In this document: piece after piece, positions 49,552-57,755 of the stretch
Layout: each line of letters starts with the position of its first letter
How positions within the stretch are numbered: the first letter of the stretch is position 1
Source of the DNA: JBMNOZ01 sp050943335
Lineage (GTDB): Bacteria; Bacillota; Desulfitobacteriia; Desulfitobacteriales; Syntrophobotulaceae
Length of the DNA: 64,000 nucleotides
NCBI GenBank assembly: GCA_050943335.1
Contig: JBMNOZ010000004.1
Span: 42,747 to 106,746, forward strand
Direction of reading: 5' to 3'
Made by a program: the position numbers and the translations under genes
The notes under the pieces: model-generated
Told to the model about the DNA's origin: nothing
Seen by the model: only the letters and a program-made list of their open reading frames with translations
The model's database searches: none

Positions 49552-50907
49552 GTGAGCTTTACTATTTCTAAAATGGATTATCGTAATTTAGTGGTCGGCG
49601 TGGATACTGAAGTGCAACTACAAAATGGTAATAAGGTGACGGCAATAAATTTCGATAACGCGGCCACTACCCCACCTTTTGTGAAGGTTATGGAAGAGTT
49701 GCGGGAATTTGCGCCTTATTATTCTTCAATACATAGGGGAGCTGGATATAAAGCTAAGATTTCTTCAGAAAAATATGAGGAAGCTAGAAAAAGCGTTTTG
49801 GCGTTTGTGGGCGCTGATAAGAAAAAAGATGTGGTGATCTTTGTTAAAAATGCTACCGAGGCAATCAATAAAGTTGCTTACAGGCTAATGCAGGAACCCG
49901 AGGGCACTGATAAACTTAAAAATTCGACGGGGAGAAAGATTGTTTTATCAACCTCTATGGAACATCATTCCAATGATCTGCCCTGGCGGGGAAAATTTGA
50001 GGTCCAATATATTGAAGTGGACCAGTGCGGTAGACTAATACTGGATGATTTGGCTGCTAAACTAGAAAAATACCAAGGGCTTATCCAGTTGGTAGCAGTC
50101 ACCGGGGCCTCTAATGTTACCGGTTATGTAAATCCGGTCTATAAAATTGCGGAGTTAGCCCATAAATATGGAGTTAGAATTTTGGTAGATGGTTCCCAAC
50201 TGATTCCTCATAAACCTTTTAAAATGAAACCCTTGTCTAAGGCCAAACATATTGATTTTCTAGTCTTTTCCGCTCATAAAATGTATGCTCCCTTTGGTGT
50301 AGGCGTCTTAATAGGTCCTAAAGATTTTTTCTATCACGGAAGTCCTGACTATTCCGGCGGGGGAACGGTGTTAGCGGTTACTCATGAAGAAGTTGTGTGG
50401 AACGATCCCCCAGCCAAGGATGAGGCTGGAACGCCTAATCTAATGGGGGTTGTGGCCCTGGCAACGGCCATAAAAACCCTAAACTCGATAGGCATGACCA
50501 ATGTGGACAGACATGAATTAGCTCTTGCCGAGAAACTGATTAAAGCTTTAAGAACTATCGAGAGTGTAGAAATGTATTGTACTGAGGATCTGAAACAAGA
50601 ACGGGTAGGGATTGTGCCTTTTAACATTAAAGGTATTGAGCACGAGATCGCGGCCAGGCTCCTGGCGGAAGAAGCTGGAATAGCAGTGCGTAGCGGTTGT
50701 TTCTGTGCCCATCCTTACGTTCAAAGATTATTGAAGGTGCCTCCAACGACAATGAAAAAGGTAGTAGAAAATCCAAAAGAGCCCAAGCCTGGATTAGTCA
50801 GGGTAAGTTTTGGGCTCTACAACGATTTTGAGGAGGTGGAAAGGCTGATAGAAGTATTAAAAAAAATAAACAAAAACAAATGGCGTTATCTAAAGAAATA
50901 TAGATGA
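49552..50907 (+). CDS. Class V aminotransferase, cysteine desulfurase-like
   Basis: PLP enzyme of 451 residues from GTG 49552 after GGGAGGGAG, somewhat longer than NifS/SufS because of an N-terminal extension of about 25. PLP lysine K243 in FSAHKMYAPFGVGV; NATEAINKVAYRL; and a C-terminal AVRSGCFCAHPY that aligns with the SufS active-site cysteine loop (second Cys). This favours sulfur abstraction from cysteine over simple transamination. A DsrE-like sulfur-relay gene follows by 70 bases. No suf or isc scaffold gene is near. Confidence 0.85.
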   Translation: MSFTISKMDYRNLVVGVDTEVQLQNGNKVTAINFDNAATTPPFVKVMEELREFAPYYSSIHRGAGYKAKISSEKYEEARKSVLAFVGADKKKDVVIFVKNATEAINKVAYRLMQEPEGTDKLKNSTGRKIVLSTSMEHHSNDLPWRGKFEVQYIEVDQCGRLILDDLAAKLEKYQGLIQLVAVTGASNVTGYVNPVYKIAELAHKYGVRILVDGSQLIPHKPFKMKPLSKAKHIDFLVFSAHKMYAPFGVGVLIGPKDFFYHGSPDYSGGGTVLAVTHEEVVWNDPPAKDEAGTPNLMGVVALATAIKTLNSIGMTNVDRHELALAEKLIKALRTIESVEMYCTEDLKQERVGIVPFNIKGIEHEIAARLLAEEAGIAVRSGCFCAHPYVQRLLKVPPTTMKKVVENPKEPKPGLVRVSFGLYNDFEEVERLIEVLKKINKNKWRYLKKYR

Positions 50908-50928
50908 ATATTGCATAAAGACCAGCAA

Positions 50929-50965
50929 CCCTACCAAGAATAGGAATACCTATTCTTTAGTAGGG
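50929..50965 (+). promoter_or_regulatory. Hairpin burying the DsrE-like gene ribosome binding site
   Basis: Outer arms CCCTAC (50929-50934) and GTAGGG (50960-50965) with an inner 9-bp stem AAGAATAGG/CCTATTCTT and a 4-base loop. The right arm runs into the GGGGG ribosome binding site (50963-50967), so folding would block translation. A TTTTT five bases later could alternatively make it a weak terminator. Confidence 0.6.
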
Positions 50966-50977
50966 GGATGATTTTTG

Positions 50978-51463
50978 ATGACCGATTCCGACAAAAAGCT
51001 GAGCATAATTCTTTTTAGCGGGGAATACGATAAAGCGTTAGCAGCCTTAATTTTAGCGAACTCTGCTCGGGAATTAAATTTGACTGTAAATATTTTCTGC
51101 GCGTTTTGGGGTTTATGCTTGATTAGAGACCCGGAAAAACTTTCTTCGGAAGAAAAAACAACGTATGAAAAGATGTTTGACTTTAGCGTTCCTTTAGGGC
51201 CTGAAGAATTGCCTCTCTCCCGCTTGAACATGGCTGGGCTAGGAAAGGCTATGCTTTTAAAAATGATGAACGAGAATGATAGTCCTGATTTAAAAGATTT
51301 TTTAGAGGGGGCGCAGAAGAAAGGAGTTAACTTTTTTGCCTGCCGCTTATCCATGGAAGTAATGGGCTTTAAGCAGGAAGAATTATTACCGGAGGTGCAA
51401 GTTTTGACCGCGCAAGAATATTTGCAGGATGCTCTAGAAGCAGATATTCAACTTTTTATTTAA
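50978..51463 (+). CDS. DsrE/DsrF-like sulfur-relay family protein
   Basis: 161 residues from ATG 50978. A DsrE-fold protein of the DsrE/F/H-like type: LSIILFSGEYDKALAALILANSA at the start, C41 in VNIFCAFWGLC and C122 in NFFACRLSMEVMGF, the positions where related proteins hold a reactive sulfur-carrying cysteine. Adjacent to a desulfurase-like enzyme, so persulfide transfer is a reasonable inference. Its 3' end overlaps the opposing small membrane protein by 8 bases. Confidence 0.8.
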   Translation: MTDSDKKLSIILFSGEYDKALAALILANSARELNLTVNIFCAFWGLCLIRDPEKLSSEEKTTYEKMFDFSVPLGPEELPLSRLNMAGLGKAMLLKMMNENDSPDLKDFLEGAQKKGVNFFACRLSMEVMGFKQEELLPEVQVLTAQEYLQDALEADIQLFI

Positions 51464-51710
51464 ATTTCCGAACTTTATATTCGATATCCGGGTTATCGGC
51501 GTCGATTACAGTTGTGTACTTTTCCTCGTCAGCGGTTCCGTTAGAGGAAGATTTAAAATTTCTAAGCCTTTGGCCCCGGCATACCTGATAAATCAACCAG
51601 GCGATCATAACTAGGCCAAGGATCGGGATCAAGAGCCAAAGAACTCTAAGAAAGATAATAAATAAAAATAAAGCTAGAAAGGTATATAAAACATATCTGA
51701 ATGAAGACAT
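51456..51710 (-). CDS. Small single-pass membrane protein, unknown
   Basis: 84 residues. The ATG at 51710 is set by GGGGGAG just upstream; an in-frame ATG seven codons earlier precedes that site. A long hydrophobic stretch spans about residues 5-40, followed by a charged C-terminal tail (DEEKYTTVIDADNPDIEYKVRKF) probably cytosolic. No recognised family. It faces and overlaps the DsrE-like gene. Confidence 0.6.
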   Translation of the reverse strand: MSSFRYVLYTFLALFLFIIFLRVLWLLIPILGLVMIAWLIYQVCRGQRLRNFKSSSNGTADEEKYTTVIDADNPDIEYKVRKFK

Positions 51711-51730
51711 TACAGCTCCCCCCTTACTCA

Positions 51731-51759
51731 TTGAAGTCCACTTATCTTTATTATAGAAT
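51731..51759 (+). promoter_or_regulatory. Probable nfeD-floA promoter
   Basis: TTGAAG (51731-51736), 17-base spacer, TAGAAT (51754-51759). It implies a leader of about 260 bases before nfeD. The promoter of the opposing small gene must overlap this area but was not resolved. Confidence 0.5.
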
Positions 51760-51797
51760 AATAACAGTTGATTACCTAGAGGTATTTTGAGGACCTA

Positions 51798-51888
51798 AAA
51801 CGGAGAATGATTTATGCGTTTTGAGACCGGGATGATTATTGAAGTGTAACAGCTCGTAATCTAAACACGAACTCCGTTTCCTTTTTTT
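51798..51888 (+). promoter_or_regulatory. Candidate structured leader with terminator before nfeD
   Basis: AAACGGAG (51798-51805) pairs with CTCCGTTT (51872-51879) and is followed by CCTTTTTTT. The 66-base interior can form GATTA/TAATC and GTGT/ACAC pairings. The shape (closing stem, branched interior, U-tract) is that of a riboswitch-like or attenuator element, but no known class is recognised. The remaining 137 bases to nfeD show nothing further. Confidence 0.4.
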
Positions 51889-52025
51889 AGGCCCAACAAC
51901 AAAGGAAGGACCGATTGGGAATTGATTTTTTATTACTATTTCCAATTTAACTACAGGAAGGTAAAAGGATGCAAGAGATTTTAAATTACTGGGTTAACGT
52001 TCCATAGGAAAAGGGGGGCATAAGA

Positions 52026-52529
52026 GTGTTATTTGGAATTTCTATTTCACTTATCATTGTAGGCGTTCTTTTAATAATTACAGAGATTTTTCTAATTCCA
52101 GGGTTTGGCGTCGCGGGAATTCTGGGCTTGCTGATGATGATCGGCGGGGCTTTTCTTATCGCAGACACTTTTGCCGAAGGAGTGATTTACCTACTTATTT
52201 CCATATTCATAGTTTTTTTATTAATATTTATCGGTCTAAAGACTGGGCACTTAGGTAGACTGTGGAACAGGATTTCCCTAAGAGAAAAGCAGGACAGCAA
52301 TGACTATGTGGCGCCTAGCAAGGAGTATATTTCTTATTTGGGTAAAAAAGGAGTGGCGCTGACCTTGTTGCGTCCCGCTGGGTCAGCTTTGATTGAGGGT
52401 CAAAGGGTTGATGTGGTAACCAACGGGAGCTTTATTTCCAAAGATGCTCCTGTAAAAGTGATTGCCGTGGAAGGGACTAGAATTATCGTTAGTCGTTACG
52501 AAAATGAAAACCGGGAGGATGATGTCTGA
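52026..52529 (+). CDS. nfeD: NfeD-family membrane protein, short form
   Basis: 167 residues from GTG 52026, eight bases after AGGGGGG. Short NfeD lacking the N-terminal peptidase: three hydrophobic helices (about 3-22, 27-48, 52-72) then an OB-fold domain (about 95-165: SYLGKKGVALTLLRPAGSALIEGQRVDVVTNGSFISKDAPVKV). NfeD proteins pair with SPFH scaffolds; the next gene, overlapping by one base, is floA. Confidence 0.9.
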   Translation: MLFGISISLIIVGVLLIITEIFLIPGFGVAGILGLLMMIGGAFLIADTFAEGVIYLLISIFIVFLLIFIGLKTGHLGRLWNRISLREKQDSNDYVAPSKEYISYLGKKGVALTLLRPAGSALIEGQRVDVVTNGSFISKDAPVKVIAVEGTRIIVSRYENENREDDV

Positions 52530-53530
52530 TGGCACCGTTTGTCACTACTGCGATTCTTATTGTTCTTGTTATTATCTTGGTCATGGTATTTTTTACTTTT
52601 ATTCCCGTGGGCTTATGGATTTCCGCATTAGCGGCGGGGGTAAACGTGGGAATATTCACCTTAGTCGGCATGAGACTACGGAGGGTTATCCCCAGTAGAA
52701 TTGTTAACCCTTTAATCAAAGCTCACAAAGCGGGGTTAGGTCTGACTACTTCCCAACTGGAAGCTCATTATTTAGCCGGGGGAAATGTGGATAGAGTGGT
52801 CAACGCCTTAATTGCTGCCGAAAGAGCAGCTATTCCTTTAAAATTCGCCCGGGCAGCAGCAATTGATTTAGCAGGTCGGGATGTTCTTCAAGCCGTTCAA
52901 ATGTCTGTTAACCCTAGAGTTATTGAAACCCCGGTTGTTTCTGCCGTAGCCGCCAACGGGATCGAGTTAAGGGTTAAGGCCCGGGTTACCGTGAGAGCCA
53001 ATATTGATCGCTTAGTCGGAGGCGCCGGGGAGGAAACGATTATTGCTCGGGTCGGAGAGGGTATTGTCACCAGTATTGGAAGCTCTGAATCCCATAAAGA
53101 CGTCCTGGAAAACCCAGACGTGATCTCCCAGGCCGTGCTGAATAAGGGTTTGGATTCCGGCACTGCTTTTGAGATTCTCTCTATTGATATTGCTGATGTG
53201 GATGTGGGTAAGAACATCGGTGCCCAATTGCAGACCGACCAGGCTGAGGCTGATAAGCGAATTGCCCAGGCTAAAGCGGAAGAACGGAGGGCAATGGCTG
53301 TAGCCCGGGAACAGGAGATGAAAGCTACTGTTGAGGAGATGAGAGCGAAAGTGGTTGAAGCGGAGGCTGAAGTACCTAAGGCCTTAGCGGCTGCTCTTAA
53401 AGAAGGTAAACTAGGTGCAATAGACTGGTATAACCTCCAAAATATTGTTGCCGATACAAAAATGCGAGACAATATTGCTAAATCGGCAGAAGGGGAAGAG
53501 ACGGTTAATCCCACTGTTCCCAAGAAGTAG
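52529..53530 (+). CDS. floA: Flotillin-like protein FloA
   Basis: SPFH-domain scaffold of membrane microdomains. 333 residues; N-terminal hydrophobic hairpin (about 5-48), SPFH region with IELRVKARVTVRANIDRLVGGAGEETIIARVGEGIV, then an Ala/Glu-rich coiled coil (QTDQAEADKRIAQAKAEERRAMAVAREQEMK split by charged repeats). Start coupled to nfeD. Known role in related bacteria is organising membrane complexes, including during sporulation signalling. Confidence 0.95.
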   Translation: MAPFVTTAILIVLVIILVMVFFTFIPVGLWISALAAGVNVGIFTLVGMRLRRVIPSRIVNPLIKAHKAGLGLTTSQLEAHYLAGGNVDRVVNALIAAERAAIPLKFARAAAIDLAGRDVLQAVQMSVNPRVIETPVVSAVAANGIELRVKARVTVRANIDRLVGGAGEETIIARVGEGIVTSIGSSESHKDVLENPDVISQAVLNKGLDSGTAFEILSIDIADVDVGKNIGAQLQTDQAEADKRIAQAKAEERRAMAVAREQEMKATVEEMRAKVVEAEAEVPKALAAALKEGKLGAIDWYNLQNIVADTKMRDNIAKSAEGEETVNPTVPKK

Positions 53531-53540
53531 GTGAACGACA

Positions 53541-54101
53541 ATGGATTTTCTTACTTTTATAGTAATCGCGCTCTTTGTCTACGGGATTATGTCCCGGAAG
53601 GATAAAGCGCCTAAGCGTCACCAAAGCCCCCCTCCTGGAAAGAAACCCAGGCCAACTGCTTCAGTTCCCAGGTCCAGACCTTCTGGCCAAACTTCAAAAA
53701 CCACTCCCCAAAGGAAAAAGGGAAGTGTTTTTCAAAGTATAGATCGTCAACTACGGGAAGCGGCGGAAAAATTCGAACGGGAACTTCAGGGTGGCCGCCC
53801 TAAACAACCTACTGCAAGAATGTCCCCTAAAAGGGAAGAAGTTCCACCAGTGAAATCCCCCAAAAGAAAACCGGAACGAGAGCAGAAAAGGGAGGTCTAC
53901 CAGGCGGGAGTAGAAGAAAGTATTAAGCCTGGTTTAAAAACTGCCGAACCCTCGCCGGAAAGTCCACCAGCTCCCAAAATTTCTAAACCTATTCTCCAAC
54001 TTACGCCAACGGGCATTAGACAGGGAATTATCTGGGCGGAAGTGTTAAAAGAACCTCGGGGGCGGAAAAGATTTTACAGCCTACCGAGGGAAAATTACTG
54101 A
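53541..54101 (+). CDS. Membrane-anchored Pro/Lys/Arg-rich protein, unknown
   Basis: 186 residues. A helix at 3-17 is followed by a long disordered, strongly basic, proline-rich segment and a short helix near 67-82 (SIDRQLREAAEKFERELQ). The C-terminus carries RQGIIWAEVLKEPRGRKR, a short conserved-looking motif similar to ends of other small envelope proteins. Starts 10 bases after floA, so it may be part of the same microdomain operon. A terminator follows. Confidence 0.65.
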   Translation: MDFLTFIVIALFVYGIMSRKDKAPKRHQSPPPGKKPRPTASVPRSRPSGQTSKTTPQRKKGSVFQSIDRQLREAAEKFERELQGGRPKQPTARMSPKREEVPPVKSPKRKPEREQKREVYQAGVEESIKPGLKTAEPSPESPPAPKISKPILQLTPTGIRQGIIWAEVLKEPRGRKRFYSLPRENY

Positions 54102-54104
54102 TAG

Positions 54105-54138
54105 AATAAGCAGCTGGTTCTCCGGCTGCTTATTTTTT
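54105..54138 (+). terminator. Intrinsic terminator after nfeD-floA operon
   Basis: AATAAGCAGC (54105-54114) pairs exactly with GCTGCTTATT (54125-54134), then TTTTC. Confidence 0.9.
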
Positions 54139-54172
54139 CACTGGAACTAGCGGGATGATTAGTAAATTTTAC

Positions 54173-54201
54173 TTGACAAAGCTCTAACGCTTTAATACAC
54201 T
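54173..54201 (+). promoter_or_regulatory. Sigma-A promoter of yerC-his operon
   Basis: TTGACA (54173-54178), 17-base spacer, TACACT (54196-54201). About 40 bases before yerC. Confidence 0.8.
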
Positions 54202-54206
54202 AAAGC
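54189..54206. promoter_or_regulatory. Palindromic operator candidate over his -10
   Basis: GCTTTA (54189-54194), 6-base spacer, TAAAGC (54201-54206): perfect dyad across the -10 hexamer. Placed to block RNA polymerase; the adjacent TrpR-family gene is a natural candidate to bind it. Confidence 0.55.
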
Positions 54207-54246
54207 ATGAAAGTTAAATATAATTGGGCAAAATGGGGGTTTAGTC

Positions 54247-54552
54247 ATGGTTGATGAAAGGATAAAAGATGATCTTACTGATTTGCTTTTCGAAGGGATT
54301 CTGCTTTTGAAAACCAAAGAGGAATGTTATCGTTTTTTTCAAGATATAGCGACCGTGGCTGAAATAAAAGCTTTAGCGCAACGACTCGAAGTAGCCCGCC
54401 TCTTAAGGGAAGATATTACATATTCGAAAATCGCCGAAGTTACGGGTGCCAGCTCGGCTACAATAAGCAGGGTCAAAAGGCATTTACATTATGGAGCTGA
54501 CGGATACAAAATAGTTTTAGATCGTTTAGCTAAACAGCAGGAAAGGAACTGA
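54247..54552 (+). CDS. yerC: YerC/YecD family TrpR-related regulator
   Basis: 101-residue all-helical protein of the TrpR superfamily. ATG 54247 after GGGGGT. Helix-turn-helix region ARLLREDITYSKIAEVTGASSATISRVKRHL lies at about 50-80 in several helices. It heads the his operon. From general knowledge, TrpR-like YerC proteins are proposed regulators of his genes in Firmicutes; the overlapping palindrome supports autoregulation, though the effector (histidine?) is unproven. Confidence 0.88.
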   Translation: MVDERIKDDLTDLLFEGILLLKTKEECYRFFQDIATVAEIKALAQRLEVARLLREDITYSKIAEVTGASSATISRVKRHLHYGADGYKIVLDRLAKQQERN

Positions 54553-54559
54553 GAAAGAA

Positions 54560-55747
54560 ATGAAACGTTCATCGCTGGGCTTGAAGCTGCCGGAAGGGAT
54601 GAGAGACCTATTGCCGGATGAACTAGCCCGTTTAGAGGATTTTGAAAGGCAAGCTTTAACAGTCTGCTATAATTGGGCTTATCAGAAGGTTCTGACACCG
54701 GGACTGGAGTATAGGGCCTGTGTGGAACCGGATGCCGATAAAGACGACAATTTATATAAATTATTCGATAAAAAGGGCCGTATTTTAGTGTTAAGACCGG
54801 AGTTCACAACTCCTATCGCTCGCTTGGTAGCCAATAGGCAAAAGGAGGAGACTTTTCCGCAGAGGTATTGTTACAGCGGTGATGTTTATCGAAATGATTC
54901 CGACCGTTTTAAAGAATTTCGCCAGCTCGGGGTAGAACTGGTGGGTTCTCATGCTGATCTTGCCGATGGAGAAGTAATAGCTCTGGCCGTTGAGATAGCG
55001 AGGACATTAAATTTCAATAAATTTCAGCTTCGACTTGGACATAATGGAATCTTTTCCGGTTTAGCTCGGGAGCTTAAATTTGACGAAGAACTGCGCCGGC
55101 AATTGGAGGATGAAATTTCACGCAAGAATATGGTTAAGCTGGAGCGGACCATAGAACAAAGTTCTCTCTCCGCAGATGTAAAAGAATTATTGTTTTCCAT
55201 GCCTCATTTAACCGGGGGAGAAGAGGTTCTGGATAAACTCCAAACCTGGGGTCATATCGAGGCCATTGCTGAGGCAGCAGAATCCTTAAGAAATATATTC
55301 CGCTATCTTCAACATTTCGGAGTTAAAAAAGAGGTCACTGTAGACTTAGGAATTTTGCGAGGCTTTTCTTATTACACCGGAGTTATTTTCGAGGGATATT
55401 TGCCGGGAATCGGGATCCCCATTTTGGAAGGGGGTCGTTATGACCGGCTCTATGCTGATTTTGGTTTAAATCATCCCGCAACCGGCTGGGCCATGAACTT
55501 AGGTTTAATCTCGGAATACCAGGCTGGTCCTGAAAAAGAGGCTACCATGATTCTGGTTTATGGGGAATCTGTAGAAAAAGTTATCAAACATTGCCGGGAG
55601 CTTAGAGAGTCAGGGCATCAAGTGGAAATGGCTCTTGAGGATTTGACTCCCCAGGAAGCGGAGCAACTAGCCAAAGAAAAGGGGCTTAAACATGTAGTCC
55701 GAGTAGAAAAAGATGAGAGAAAAAAAGTTTGTTTAGATAAATCTTAG
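54560..55747 (+). CDS. hisZ: ATP-phosphoribosyltransferase regulatory subunit HisZ
   Basis: HisRS-like paralog that activates the short HisG. 395 residues from ATG 54560. Retains the class II core (GMRDLLPDE, LRPEFTTPIARLV, QRYCYSGDVYR, EFRQLGVELVG, YYTGVIFEGY) but lacks an anticodon-binding domain of full histidyl-tRNA synthetase. The next gene is a 222-residue hisG, which needs HisZ, confirming the assignment over hisS. Confidence 0.93.
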   Translation: MKRSSLGLKLPEGMRDLLPDELARLEDFERQALTVCYNWAYQKVLTPGLEYRACVEPDADKDDNLYKLFDKKGRILVLRPEFTTPIARLVANRQKEETFPQRYCYSGDVYRNDSDRFKEFRQLGVELVGSHADLADGEVIALAVEIARTLNFNKFQLRLGHNGIFSGLARELKFDEELRRQLEDEISRKNMVKLERTIEQSSLSADVKELLFSMPHLTGGEEVLDKLQTWGHIEAIAEAAESLRNIFRYLQHFGVKKEVTVDLGILRGFSYYTGVIFEGYLPGIGIPILEGGRYDRLYADFGLNHPATGWAMNLGLISEYQAGPEKEATMILVYGESVEKVIKHCRELRESGHQVEMALEDLTPQEAEQLAKEKGLKHVVRVEKDERKKVCLDKS

Positions 55748-55766
55748 AAACGGAAGGGGCTTATTA

Positions 55767-56435
55767 ATGTCCGGCAACTTTTTAACTATTGCTTTACCAA
55801 AAGGAAAACTATTAAACGACTCTTTGACAGTGTTATCCCAAACGGGGTTAGAATGTATGTTTGTGGAAGATAATTCCCGGAAACTGATCTTTGATCTTCC
55901 GGAATCTGAAGCGAGAATAATTGTCTGTCGTCCCACTGATATACCTACTTATGTAGAATATGGCGCCGCTGATTTAGGTTTTGTCGGCAAGGACACTATA
56001 ATCGAACAAAACCGCGATTTAGCAGAACTTTTGGATTTAAAATTTGGTTACTGCCGTTTTGTGGTAGCTATGCCAGAGGACAAGGTTCCTCCTAAAATGC
56101 CCACAGGGGAATACGATCTCCAAAGCCTGAACCCAAAAAGGGTGGCGACAAAATTCCCCCGGGTCGCGCAACTGTTTTTCAATGAGCTGGGAATGCAGGT
56201 CACTACCATTAAACTGCATGGGAATGTTGAACTGGCCCCCCATGTGAATCTAGCGGAAATGATAGTGGACATTGTATCTACGGGGAGAACATTAAGGGAA
56301 AACAGATTGCTGGAAGTGGCTCAAATCCTAGAGGCTACCACTAGATTAGTCGCCAATCGGGTTTCCTATCGGTTAAAGTTCCAGCGGATTCAGGAGCTGG
56401 TCCACGATTTAAAAGAAATTGTGAAAGAAAAATAA
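55767..56435 (+). CDS. hisG: ATP phosphoribosyltransferase, short catalytic form
   Basis: First histidine step, joining ATP and PRPP. 222 residues from ATG 55767, lacking the C-terminal regulatory domain, so it depends on HisZ. N-terminal LTIALPKGKLLNDSL, DIPTYVEYGAADLGFVGKDT and the PRPP loop DIVSTGRTLREN are present. Confidence 0.96.
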   Translation: MSGNFLTIALPKGKLLNDSLTVLSQTGLECMFVEDNSRKLIFDLPESEARIIVCRPTDIPTYVEYGAADLGFVGKDTIIEQNRDLAELLDLKFGYCRFVVAMPEDKVPPKMPTGEYDLQSLNPKRVATKFPRVAQLFFNELGMQVTTIKLHGNVELAPHVNLAEMIVDIVSTGRTLRENRLLEVAQILEATTRLVANRVSYRLKFQRIQELVHDLKEIVKEK

Positions 56436-56461
56436 TAGAGGTCTGCAACGAGGGAAAAATT

Positions 56462-57754
56462 ATGAAAGAAATATTACAATCCCAGGATTGGGATTTAAAA
56501 AAATATAGAAGTAAGCCCGGGATAGATAGTAAAAATCTAGAGGATTTAGTGGCGAAAATAATTGACCAGGTCCGGGAATTTGGCGATCAGGCTCTGTACG
56601 ATTTAACACAGCTTTATGACGGAGTGGATATAAAAGAACGGGGTCTCAAAGTTTTGCAAGAAGAAATTACAGGGGCTTATAAAAAAGTAGATCAGAGTTT
56701 CTTGAACGCCTTACAGCAGGCTAAGAAAAATATTCTCTCCTATCACAAAAAACAACTTCGTGCTTCCTGGTTTAATTACGATCGGGAAGGGGTTCTCACC
56801 GGGCAACTGATTCGGCCTCTCCAAAGGGTAGGAATTTATGTTCCCGGCGGGACAGCAGCTTATCCTTCTTCAGTGTTGATGAATGCTTTACCGGCCCTTG
56901 CCGCCGGGGTAGAAGAGATTGTCATGGTCACCCCACCTCTTAAAGACGGTACCATTGCCCCGGAAGTTTTGACCGCGGCAGCAGAATGTGGTATTAAAGA
57001 AATTTACAGGTTAGGGGGGGCCCAGGCTATTTCAGCGCTGGCTTATGGAACGGAGACCATTGAGCCCGTGGATAAAATAACGGGGCCAGGAAATATTTAT
57101 GTAACCTTAGCGAAAAAACAACTCTTTGGAGTTGTTGATATTGATATGTTAGCCGGGCCAAGTGAAATCTTGATTTTGGCTGATGAAAATAATAACCCGG
57201 CAGAGTTGGCTGCGGATCTGCTTTCCCAGGCTGAACACGATAAATTAGCTTCCGCCATCTTGATTTCTCCTGTTCAATCCTTATTAGAAGAGGTAGCAGC
57301 AGAAATAGAACGTCAACTCCCCTCTCTACCTCGGTATGATATTGCTCGGTCAGCTTGGGATAATTACGGAGCCCTTATTCAAGTCAAGGACTTGGAAGAA
57401 GGATTCAAGTTGGTGAATGAATTAGCTCCGGAACATTTAGAATTAGCCGTCCGGGATCCTTTTTCCTGGCTTTCTAAAATTAAAAATGCCGGAGCTGTCT
57501 TTCTCGGCTCTCATACTCCGGAACCGGTGGGCGATTATTTCGCCGGTCCCAATCACGTCTTACCCACCAGCGGGACAGCCCGTTTCTTCTCCGCTCTCGA
57601 TGTAGATGCTTTTTTAAAGAAAACAAGTATTATAAACTATTCGCCAGAAGCCCTGGAAAGGGAGGCGGACCCAATAATGCTTTTAGCTCGGAAAGAGGGT
57701 TTAGAAGCCCACGCCAGAGCAATTGAGGTTCGGAAAAACAAAGGAGGCGGTTGA
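56462..57754 (+). CDS. hisD: Histidinol dehydrogenase
   Basis: Last two oxidations to histidine; zinc and NAD dependent. 430 residues from ATG 56462. YVPGGTAAYPSSVLM, LAGPSEILILADE, DLLSQAEHD (zinc ligands), NELAPEHLEL and NHVLPTSGTARF are all intact. Ends one base before hisB. Confidence 0.97.
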   Translation: MKEILQSQDWDLKKYRSKPGIDSKNLEDLVAKIIDQVREFGDQALYDLTQLYDGVDIKERGLKVLQEEITGAYKKVDQSFLNALQQAKKNILSYHKKQLRASWFNYDREGVLTGQLIRPLQRVGIYVPGGTAAYPSSVLMNALPALAAGVEEIVMVTPPLKDGTIAPEVLTAAAECGIKEIYRLGGAQAISALAYGTETIEPVDKITGPGNIYVTLAKKQLFGVVDIDMLAGPSEILILADENNNPAELAADLLSQAEHDKLASAILISPVQSLLEEVAAEIERQLPSLPRYDIARSAWDNYGALIQVKDLEEGFKLVNELAPEHLELAVRDPFSWLSKIKNAGAVFLGSHTPEPVGDYFAGPNHVLPTSGTARFFSALDVDAFLKKTSIINYSPEALEREADPIMLLARKEGLEAHARAIEVRKNKGGG

Positions 57755-57755
57755 T

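Noticed and set aside
52897..53541. 214-codon open frame antisense to floA
   Set aside because: Lies wholly opposite a clear SPFH protein; Ala/Ser-rich composition is the shadow of floA codon bias, with no ribosome binding site.
54560..55747. Histidyl-tRNA synthetase (hisS)
   Set aside because: Short, lacks an anticodon-binding domain and is followed by a short hisG, so hisZ fits better.
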